A stretch of 54,525 nt of DNA, from NCBI GenBank assembly GCA_030654075.1, contig JAURYB010000138.1, forward strand, positions 1 through 54,525, in the 5' to 3' direction. The notes below the pieces were generated by a model. The model was given only the letters and a program-made list of their open reading frames with translations. It had not been told where the DNA came from and made no database searches. Below, one piece after another: positions 43,082 to 50,124 of the stretch. Made by a program: the position numbers and the translations under genes. The stretch is from Bacteroidales bacterium. GTDB lineage: Bacteria > Bacteroidota > Bacteroidia > Bacteroidales > UBA4417. Each line of letters begins with the position of its first letter. The first letter of the stretch is position 1.

Positions 43082-44761
43082 TTATTTGTATGTATCCAGA
43101 AAATTTGTCTGGAAATCATCCCATACTTCAGGTCCAAAATCAGAGAGTACTCCATCTTTCAGAACACCGCCATCCTGAAGGACTACGTGCGAATATTCAA
43201 GACTGTCAGGTTTTAATGTAGCTGCCAGAAAATCTTTTACTCTTGAAAATTCAGTATCTATCCATTTCTTGTATTTTTCGGCCATGTCGAGAAACTGAAT
43301 TTCTTTATACCAATTTGCAGGTTCGATCCGGTATACCCAACCATCAGCGTACGGTGATTTATTCAAACAGGTTGGATCAGCTACGAGTGCTTCATTTTGT
43401 GCATTAATGATCCCTGAAACAGGTGCGTAAAGGTTTAATTGCTTCCCAAGCTGAACGATTGAAAAAAGCAGATCCCCTTTCTTGATTTTTTCTCCGGGGT
43501 TTTTCATTTCAACTCTTGTTACCGGGCCGGTAATATGCTGCAGAAAGTCATCAATTCCAACGGAAATATAACCATCCTTTTCCATAAAAGCCCAGGTATG
43601 AGATTTGTCATAATACAATCCATTAGGTACAATTACGTCACTTTCATCAAAGCTTTCAGCATAATCATTAAAATCCGGAGAAACATTTACCTGTTTCCTG
43701 AATCGACGGGCACTTGCAGTTATAACTATTCCTAATGTGATTACTAATGCCAGGATTAACATAACCAATCCCATTGAATTAGCATTGTTTACAGGAGCTA
43801 TGCTTACAATTGCAGTATTAATCTTATTAAGTTGTGACTGACTTTCTGTATTTATCAGGGCACAGTATCCGCTTGAATTCATAAATTGTTGCCCATCAGT
43901 TATAATCCATGATAAAAACGCAATTTCTGCTTCATTTACAGGTTGAACTTTACTGACTGCATAAAGGCTAGAATACAAAGCTTTTGGGTATTTCCCGATC
44001 CAGACTCCACGAAGGAAAGAATTTGCATCTGTGTAAATATCCTCCATATAATCAATGGTGCCATTCCCGTTTTTATCAATAGGCAAAATTTTGATATTGG
44101 CAACCAAGCTCTGATTATCAGGTTCAATAACATTGACAACTTTGCAGAATCCAATAGCATTAGGGTCTTTCTGAACAGCGGAAATAACTTCATCTTTTGT
44201 TCCAACGATAATTCCATTTACTGGAATCTGTTTTGATTTCAGAAATTTTGCAACTCCGTTCTTTACAGATTCATCGTTAACCATATAAATGTGAATTACT
44301 CCCTTTTGTCCATTATCAAGCAGTGCTCCCCAATTCTTCTTATCAGGGCTATTGAATATCTGAGCAAACTTCTCTTGTGAAACGCCCTGTCGCATCAATT
44401 GAGTCAAAAATGGATTCCCGGAATTCATAATCGGAACTATTACATCCCGTCCAATCACCATTTTCCAATCCGTTTCATTAATTTTTCCATACGTGTTGTT
44501 TGTAACCAGACGTAAATCCTCACCGTCCCCCTGATCTATACTTTTATCTGCACTATTGCTAACATTGATTTTAACCTCAGGTTTAAGACTTCTATATTCA
44601 CTGGCCCATTGCGAAGCCATTGGAAACAGGTCAGAGGTGCACGAGATTGTTATTACCCCTTGATTCAAATCAGTATTTCTGCTGGGAATATCCTGGCTGC
44701 TGACAGTATTTAATACTAAAAGCAACAGGACTTCGACGAATAAACAAACTATTGTTTTCAT
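43082..44761 (-). CDS. Periplasmic phosphate-binding-like domain fused through one TM to a GcvH-like domain
   Basis: 559 residues in an unusual order. A signal peptide (1-22) precedes a PstS-like periplasmic binding domain (about 33-320; I-T-I-S-C-T-S-D-L-F-P-M-A, then N-A-I-G-F-C). An EF-hand-like calcium loop D229-K-N-G-N-G-T-I-D-Y-M-E240 is inserted in it. One membrane helix (about 329-350) and basic residues R-R-F-R-K follow. Then comes a glycine-cleavage-H-like domain (about 380-485; H-T-W-A-F-M, V-G-I-D-D-F, Y-A-P-V-S-G, A-D-G-W-V-Y-R-I). The lysine that is lipoylated in GcvH aligns with Gly439, with Lys440 next to it. Topology implies a periplasmic sensor tied to a cytoplasmic lipoyl-type domain. 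It sits just upstream of the heme kinase and sigma-54 regulator genes. No T, P or L proteins of glycine cleavage are nearby, so a structural or regulatory role is more likely. Confidence 0.85.
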   Translation of the reverse strand: MKTIVCLFVEVLLLLVLNTVSSQDIPSRNTDLNQGVITISCTSDLFPMASQWASEYRSLKPEVKINVSNSADKSIDQGDGEDLRLVTNNTYGKINETDWKMVIGRDVIVPIMNSGNPFLTQLMRQGVSQEKFAQIFNSPDKKNWGALLDNGQKGVIHIYMVNDESVKNGVAKFLKSKQIPVNGIIVGTKDEVISAVQKDPNAIGFCKVVNVIEPDNQSLVANIKILPIDKNGNGTIDYMEDIYTDANSFLRGVWIGKYPKALYSSLYAVSKVQPVNEAEIAFLSWIITDGQQFMNSSGYCALINTESQSQLNKINTAIVSIAPVNNANSMGLVMLILALVITLGIVITASARRFRKQVNVSPDFNDYAESFDESDVIVPNGLYYDKSHTWAFMEKDGYISVGIDDFLQHITGPVTRVEMKNPGEKIKKGDLLFSIVQLGKQLNLYAPVSGIINAQNEALVADPTCLNKSPYADGWVYRIEPANWYKEIQFLDMAEKYKKWIDTEFSRVKDFLAATLKPDSLEYSHVVLQDGGVLKDGVLSDFGPEVWDDFQTNFLDTYK

Positions 44762-44796
44762 GATTTTAAGGATTTCAACTCTTTTAAATACACCAG

Positions 44797-44814
44797 TTCA
44801 ATTACAGTGCCAAA
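44797..44814 (-). promoter_or_regulatory. Sigma-54-like promoter of the PBP-GcvH gene
   Basis: The minus strand reads TTGGCAC, five bases, then TTGAA (complement of 44797-44813). The consensus is TTGGCAC-N5-TTGCA. The -24 element is exact and the GG-N10 spacing is correct, but the -12 GC is GA. It ends 35 bases before the ATG at 44761, giving a normal 5' leader. A sigma-54 activator gene lies in the same cluster. Confidence 0.55.
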
Positions 44815-44885
44815 GTTAATATCGCACTTATCTATCTGATTATCTGCGCATTTAAAATACTTATGTTTAATTTATATACAGGTAT

Positions 44886-44906
44886 AGTGTTGCATTATTC
44901 AACACT
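44886..44906. promoter_or_regulatory. Proximal inverted repeat, candidate enhancer site
   Basis: A perfect inverted repeat AGTGTTG-N7-CAACACT of 21 bp, centred at 44896, about 85 bp upstream of the -24 element. Dimeric Fis-type activators bind sites of this form. Confidence 0.6.
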
Positions 44907-44974
44907 TGAATTACCCTAGACCTATAAACGTCTAAATATCAATACAGTAAAGCATAGTGTAAAGTTTATATACA

Positions 44975-44995
44975 GCTGTTGAATTTATCAACACT
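44975..44995. promoter_or_regulatory. Distal inverted repeat, second candidate enhancer site
   Basis: GCTGTTG-N7-CAACACT, the same 21-bp architecture and the same right arm as the proximal site, with the left arm matching at 5 of 7 positions. It is centred at 44985, 89 bp from the proximal site and about 174 bp from the -24 element. Confidence 0.55.
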
Positions 44996-45547
44996 TTTTC
45001 CGGGAAACACTTAAAAACAGTGGATTTGAGAGAAAAAACGCGATAAAAAATCAACATTTCCTGATCTTTTTTCAAAATCCGATGATTTGGATCAACACGA
45101 AGAATCAAATTGAAAAATGTTCTGCAAAATCATTACCAAATTGCGTTTCCTCAGATTGGTGCCTTTATCAAATTATAATCATAGCTATTTCTGAAAAACC
45201 TGAAATTACGGCCATCTGAAATGAAATAATAAAATCAATCTATTCTCACCCAATTTGTACTAAATTTTCAACCAGTTTTATTTTTTTACAGCATAAATCT
45301 CATATCTATCCTCTCAGGCATAATCCTAATAATAACGGGAGTTTTGCTTTTGACAACAAATAATCGGATATAGAACGGGTTCATAATGAGATTCTGGTTC
45401 AGCGGGATTATTCCTACGAAAAAACAACTGCCTGAAAATTAATGTGGTAGCGACTAATCCCAATAAAATATTCTACTAATTATACGTTACATCCAGAATA
45501 CAGATTGGATGAAAATGCATTTCAACAACAAAAATAAGGATTCTATG

Positions 45548-47485
45548 CTAATACAAATATATCGGATAACATTCTATTTGACCATTGCTGATAAATTGAA
45601 TGAAAACAACTCTGCCGGCCGTATTTTCTGGTGAGAGCGCAAGAGTTATGTCGCCTGAATGAGCAGGGACTTTGCTTTCTGAAAGTATCCTGCCATCCGA
45701 CTGTATTACCCGGATAACCATTTCTTTTTGGATCGGATTTATTGGCTTGATAAGCAGTTCTCCGGAGCGTGGAACAGAAACAATGAAATTCTTCTTATTC
45801 TCAGCTGCTTGAAGTGGTTGTAAGCTAACCGGTATTCCATCCAATACGTCAAAAGGTGATTTTCCTGCGGTAGTGAAATAAAGCCAGGAAGTTCCATCGA
45901 GGCTGTGCCAGTCAACAGCCCATATACCACCCATTCCTCCCAGGTTTTCGTTATAATGAGAAACCATTCCATCGGAATTGATATGGGGTCGCAATTCTTC
46001 AAACAATGAAATACTTCCCGGACCACCTGCAGCAATATATGTGAGTGTTCCCTCGTACCAAACCGCTAATGGAACTATGCCATCCATACCATAAAGTTCA
46101 CCGTTTCCATGGGTGTATAGAACTTTTCCTGCAAGTGAAAGAGCATCCAAACCCTTTTGTGTATCTCCATTCTGAAAATTGTAATACGACATCCAGGTAT
46201 TGGCAAAGAGAACTATCCGGTCAGAATAAGTGGCTTCGCGCCAGCAGCGCAACTCTGAATCCCAGCCATGAGTGCTTATAAAGCTGAACATATCACCGGC
46301 AAGCTCTGTTTCGCCTGATTCATAAAGACTTAGTATGGCAGCGGCATAAGCTTCACAACTCGCTACCTCATTTTTAATACCGGTTTGAGGATTCACTGTG
46401 AAAAAATTCCCATCAGGATTAATCAAACCTTTAAGAAAACCCAAAGCCATATTTATTGAAGGTATAACCCGTTGATCGCCGCTCTTTTTATAATATGCCT
46501 GTAAACCAGTTATAATCCATGGGAAATCCCCCATCCAGACAGTACCATCTGCTTCCCGGAGCACGGTAATTGCTCCGGAAACCGAGTTCCAAGCCCTCGG
46601 CCAGTATCCTTCCGGTTGTTGATGATTGAGAAGAAAGACTGCTAATTTTTCGGCTGCCATTGCAGCTGCATTGTCAGCTATCCCTTGGCTCCATGTCCCT
46701 TCATTGCATAAAGCCTTTAATGCCAACCCCTGACCATAAAGCCAGGAAGAATTGTCCTCGCTCCAGGTGGTAAGAAGTCCGGTAGATTTTTGCCGGTTAA
46801 TTATTGCCTGTATGGCATTCTCTTTAATTGATATGAAATCATTCGGATTGATAAATTCCCGGGAAGTCCCGCGCTGCCAGTCAGCCATCTTTGTGCCAAC
46901 CAGGTTATGGATACTTACTGAACCTAGATCGGTAGTAACGTACGCAGCCGAAGCCTGGGCATAAACAGCTAATGAAACAACACGAATCTTACTCCAATCT
47001 ATTAGAGCTGAATTTTCGAATTGCTTTTTGGCCACAGTAATTTTTTCTGCCCATCGGTTGAGCCCGGCAAGTCCATCCCAGCGAGCCACTGCCTGATAAG
47101 AACCATCTTCAAATTTTAATTCGAAGCCCACATATCCGTTGTTTGGCAGACCTTTCAGATCAAAACCAAAGAGATCGTAATCAACAAGCGAAATAGTCTG
47201 CGTCAAAGGAAGATAACATTGTGACCATTTAGTCCGCTCACCTGTGCCAAATGTCCAGTTTAACTTCAATGTATCAGCACTTACATAAACAACACTTTTA
47301 TCTCCTAAGCTTGCACTAGCGACATTAGTAGTCCAGTTTGATGGATTTAGAAAAGTAACTTTAGGTACCAGTTCTGTTCCACTCCATCCAAGATTAAAAG
47401 ACTGGGCTGATAGTGAATAAGAAACTAACAGGAAAGAAAGAATAAAGATATGAAGCCGGAAATTCATAAGTAAGATTTGTTTCAT
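45548..47485 (-). CDS. Secreted putative glycan-active protein (CBM-like plus alpha/alpha toroid)
   Basis: 645 residues. A signal peptide (ending S-L-S-A-Q) is present; the ATG at 47467 is an alternative start. A beta-sandwich of about 170 residues (D-L-F-G-F-D-L-K-G-L-P, F-E-L-K-F-E-D-G) resembles a carbohydrate-binding module. A ~340-residue helical region follows, with repeated W-x-Y-G-Q-G-L-A-L-K-A-L, F-P-W-I-I-T-G-L, E-A-Y-A-A-A-I-L-S-L and W-M-S-Y-Y-N-F patterns of an alpha/alpha toroid, as in several glycoside hydrolases. The end is a ~90-residue beta domain reminiscent of a sorting or Ig-like tail. I cannot name the family or catalytic residues. Neighbours do not include SusC/D genes. 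A role in glycan processing is an inference. Confidence 0.7.
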   Translation of the reverse strand: MKQILLMNFRLHIFILSFLLVSYSLSAQSFNLGWSGTELVPKVTFLNPSNWTTNVASASLGDKSVVYVSADTLKLNWTFGTGERTKWSQCYLPLTQTISLVDYDLFGFDLKGLPNNGYVGFELKFEDGSYQAVARWDGLAGLNRWAEKITVAKKQFENSALIDWSKIRVVSLAVYAQASAAYVTTDLGSVSIHNLVGTKMADWQRGTSREFINPNDFISIKENAIQAIINRQKSTGLLTTWSEDNSSWLYGQGLALKALCNEGTWSQGIADNAAAMAAEKLAVFLLNHQQPEGYWPRAWNSVSGAITVLREADGTVWMGDFPWIITGLQAYYKKSGDQRVIPSINMALGFLKGLINPDGNFFTVNPQTGIKNEVASCEAYAAAILSLYESGETELAGDMFSFISTHGWDSELRCWREATYSDRIVLFANTWMSYYNFQNGDTQKGLDALSLAGKVLYTHGNGELYGMDGIVPLAVWYEGTLTYIAAGGPGSISLFEELRPHINSDGMVSHYNENLGGMGGIWAVDWHSLDGTSWLYFTTAGKSPFDVLDGIPVSLQPLQAAENKKNFIVSVPRSGELLIKPINPIQKEMVIRVIQSDGRILSESKVPAHSGDITLALSPENTAGRVVFIQFISNGQIECYPIYLY

Positions 47486-47761
47486 ACAACAGGTATACTG
47501 AGAGCTAATTAATGCTACATTACTATTTCAGTGTAAAGATAGTCTATTTGGAAGCAACCAGCTTAAATTACCCACAAACAACTGTTTGTCAGGCAGTAAC
47601 ATTAATTTCAAATAATTACACACGAAATTATTGATTCTGAAATTCTCAAAATCATATAATTCTTCATACTCAATCTGATGTACATTTGTTCGAAGCCAAT
47701 ATTTTGAATCAGATAAATTGAAGTTTCATTCGGAACATCCAATTCACATATTTCTTCATTT

Positions 47762-47816
47762 GTAATCTGATTTTTAATCTGCTTTTCAGATTACTAATAT
47801 TGAGACTAATTAGTCT
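47762..47816. promoter_or_regulatory. Pair of palindromes, possible operator
   Basis: Nine-base arms GTAATCTGA/TCAGATTAC and, eight bases later, the 14-bp palindrome AGACTAATTAGTCT. They lie about 280-330 bp upstream of the toroid gene start and 190 bp downstream of the tail-like surface gene. No T-run follows, so these are more like protein-binding sites than terminators. Confidence 0.35.
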
Positions 47817-47904
47817 GGTTAAAAGCCTATTTTAACCACTGATTTACTCATGTAATATTTTTTAAAAGGTATTTGCATATAAATCCGGTTAATTTATAAC
47901 TGAA

Positions 47905-47938
47905 AAGAACTGCTGAATTATTACTTTCAGCAGTTCTT
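47905..47938 (-). terminator. Terminator-like hairpin after the surface gene pair
   Basis: AAGAACTGCTGAA (47905-47917) pairs perfectly with TTCAGCAGTTCTT (47926-47938), a 13-bp stem with an 8-base loop. On the minus strand it is followed by TTCAG. It lies 68 bp after the stop codon of the gene at 48007-49047. Confidence 0.7.
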
Positions 47939-48006
47939 ACGATGTACTCTATCTGATCTGAATAAATCGTTTATAATTGAGTTATTCAGATTTCTGTTTC
48001 ATTTTT

Positions 48007-49047
48007 TTATTCTTCGTACGTAATTAATATTTTAATTGGTTTCGATACGACAGAAGCAGAATTTCCACTTTTTACCCAAACCCATATATCAGTAGGGGTA
48101 ACATAATATGTAAATTCATACCCTGGGTTTAAGGTGTAAGATGAAGGGACATCGTATCCTACCGTTGCATATTGAACAAGAACATTCACGGCTAAGATCT
48201 TTTCACTGTTTAATCCATGTGCAATACTTATTTGTGCACCTTGTGCAGCACCAGTAGTTCCGGATAGCTTTTTCATCTTAATTGCCGGGGCATCGGTTCC
48301 TAGTTTGGTAGCTCCATTCACTTCCAGTGTTGTGGTTGGAGTAGTTGTTCCGACACCAACGTTACCGTTATTGATTACTGTTAATTTAGGAGCATCATTT
48401 GTAGTTAAATGTACAGAACCTGTTGTATTTCCCCCATAAGTCCCAAAATCAATATCTTCAGCATTTCCTGCATAGCTTCCGATATAGCCTCTGTTTATTC
48501 CATTTTCAGCCAGTGTTACCCATAAACTATTTCCACCATCAAAAGTGGCAACGTTCGCCAAAGCAGATTTAACATGTAATTGAGTAATTGGCAAAGTTGT
48601 TCCAATCCCAACATTTCCGGCATTACTATTTATTCCATTTGCATTTGACGACCATTTATTATCACTGCTGTTCAGTGCATATGGAACGCTAAGCAACTTG
48701 CTTGTGCCTGAAATAGTATAATTGGTTCCACCGGTCGGATCAGTTTCTGCTTTTACAGAATAAGTTCCACTATTCCAATTGATAGTCGAAAAATTTCCTG
48801 AAACAACGGTTCCTCCGCCGATTTCTACTGTTACAAGCCCATTAGCATTGCTTGAGGTAGTTTGTGTTTCAACATAAACAGGTGTTGCTCCCTGTAAAAC
48901 ACTTATTTTCATTCCCACTGAATGATTTTTAATAAGGGCATTCCCCGCATCACGAACCGCCGCCTGATAACTCATTTTTTGTGGTGCCTGGGCGAAAATG
49001 CTAACCGAAACTATTATTGCGGACAAAAGGGTGTATATCTTCTTCAT
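48007..49047 (-). CDS. Secreted fibre/tail-like surface protein
   Basis: 346 residues. Signal peptide (about 1-19, ending I-F-A-Q), then a ~110-residue domain typical of Bacteroidota surface proteins (P-Q-K-M-S-Y-Q-A-A-V-R-D-A-G-N, V-Y-V-E-T-Q-T, G-T-Y-S-V-K-A-E-T-D-P-T-G-G-T-N-Y). A repetitive middle follows, with G-N-V-G-I-G-T-T-x-P-x-T-Q-L-H-V and G-N-V-G-V-G-T-T-T-P-T-T-T-L-E-V, as in tail-fibre-like or trimeric surface proteins. There is no sorting domain with NYPNPF. It follows the small T9SS protein gene after 5 bp, a pairing I recognise from other Bacteroidota genomes. Function: surface structure, inferred. Confidence 0.82.
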   Translation of the reverse strand: MKKIYTLLSAIIVSVSIFAQAPQKMSYQAAVRDAGNALIKNHSVGMKISVLQGATPVYVETQTTSSNANGLVTVEIGGGTVVSGNFSTINWNSGTYSVKAETDPTGGTNYTISGTSKLLSVPYALNSSDNKWSSNANGINSNAGNVGIGTTLPITQLHVKSALANVATFDGGNSLWVTLAENGINRGYIGSYAGNAEDIDFGTYGGNTTGSVHLTTNDAPKLTVINNGNVGVGTTTPTTTLEVNGATKLGTDAPAIKMKKLSGTTGAAQGAQISIAHGLNSEKILAVNVLVQYATVGYDVPSSYTLNPGYEFTYYVTPTDIWVWVKSGNSASVVSKPIKILITYEE

Positions 49048-49052
49048 AGAGT

Positions 49053-49556
49053 TTAGTTTTTTATGATTTTAAATGTTTTGACTTCTTGAGTGGTTGATGT
49101 TTTAGTTGTGTTTACGATTTTCAGAAAGTAAGTAGCAATAACCAGGTTACTCATATCAATTCTGGTTTCGTTGGCTTCGATTTTTATATTTTTCAAAAGC
49201 GAACCAACCGTATTATATAGATACACTGAATATTGTGCCTGCAAATTGTCTTCTATCCTGAGTATTAAAAAATCTGTAGTAGGATTTGGATATGCCGAGC
49301 ATACCAAGCTTATACCTTTATTTGGCTCCAGACCGGTTACAACCGATATTTCATAAGGTTGCTGAACACCTGCCGTTACCGAACCATTAGTTCCGGTACT
49401 GGAAATAAAAACTACCTGTCCGACTGTATAGCTCACTGAACCTCCACTTCCGGTAGCATTACCACCCGCTGTGGGAATGGCTTCCTGTGCCTTTAGGTCT
49501 GCCAGCCCGATGGCTAACAATAGAAATGCACTTATTTTCAATCTTTTGTATTTCAT
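49053..49556 (-). CDS. Small T9SS-sorted surface protein
   Basis: 167 residues. A signal peptide (1-23) is followed by a short glycine/serine-rich segment (G-G-N-A-T-G-S-G-G-S-V-S-Y-T-V-G-Q-V) and then a T9SS type A sorting domain from about residue 83 (A-Y-P-N-P-T-T-D-F-L-I-L, V-Y-L-Y-N-T-V-G-S-L-L, Y-F-L-K-I-V). It is little more than a signal, a linker and a sorting tail. The strong Shine-Dalgarno AAGGAGGAT 5 bases before the ATG confirms the start. It is the first gene of a two-gene operon with the fibre-like protein 5 bp downstream. Confidence 0.88.
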   Translation of the reverse strand: MKYKRLKISAFLLLAIGLADLKAQEAIPTAGGNATGSGGSVSYTVGQVVFISSTGTNGSVTAGVQQPYEISVVTGLEPNKGISLVCSAYPNPTTDFLILRIEDNLQAQYSVYLYNTVGSLLKNIKIEANETRIDMSNLVIATYFLKIVNTTKTSTTQEVKTFKIIKN

Positions 49557-50124
49557 TTTGATCCTCCTTTTTTAAGTTTACACATTTATTATTTGATTGA
49601 TTTTAACTTTCCGAAAGAACTTTGAGCTTTTGTTATTATGGTTTCACGGGTATTCCATCAATTGCACTAATATTTCAAGTAATTTTTATTAAAAACTTTG
49701 AATTTCGCTAAGATGTTAATGCTGAACACTTAATGGTTTCATTGTTTTATTACACATGCCAGATAGAAGGGAAACAATGTTGGTGTTTCAATCAAAGGTT
49801 CACCCTAGGTTATATTTAAGGTTCGGGATAACATTTTGGATCTTTTATATTTCAAAAATATCCTGTTCAATGAGCATGCAGTTGTAACCCTTTTCGATCG
49901 GCAAATCAATGCGCCTTTTACTGAAGAAAAAGAGATTTTTTTTTTCATTTATTGCCCGATGTAATTATGAATGCAAATATCTAGCTATATTAGTGGGTTC
50001 GATATCGTGTAAAAACATGATATTTGTTTGAGCAAATTAAAATCATGGAAAAATAGGAGGTTAACTCTTTTAGTAATGGTTTAATTTGCATAATGGAATC
50101 AAAGTATTCTTTCATATCAGAAAA
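49557..50124. other. 568-bp divergent spacer
   Basis: AT-rich and gene-free. It must contain promoters for the small T9SS gene (minus) and the TPR kinase (plus). AGGAGG at 50055-50060 looks like a ribosome site but is not followed by a usable long frame. A weak -7-like TTAATTTG lies at 50081-50088. Otherwise I see no clear signals. Confidence 0.5.
49562..49570 (-). promoter_or_regulatory. Strong Shine-Dalgarno (AAGGAGGAT)
   Basis: The minus strand reads AAGGAGGAT just before the ATG at 49556. This is the clearest Shine-Dalgarno site in the window and suggests high expression of the surface pair. Confidence 0.75.

Larger units (their letters stand above)
44762..45547. other. 786-bp regulatory spacer upstream of the PBP-GcvH gene
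   Basis: No gene is supported. Its first 240 bp carry the sigma-54-like promoter and two inverted repeats described separately. The remainder (45000-45547) is AT-rich and featureless to my eye, apart from a lone CAACAC at 45093-45098 without a matching left arm. The spacer also contains the 3' side of the toroid-protein gene, for which I saw no convincing terminator. Confidence 0.6.
47486..48006. other. 521-bp spacer with palindromes
   Basis: There is no gene. It holds three inverted repeats: GTAATCTGA/TCAGATTAC with a 15-base loop (47762-47794), the perfect 14-bp palindrome AGACTAATTAGTCT (47803-47816) and a terminator-like hairpin (47905-47938). The toroid gene promoter should lie in the first 150 bp. 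Confidence 0.55.
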
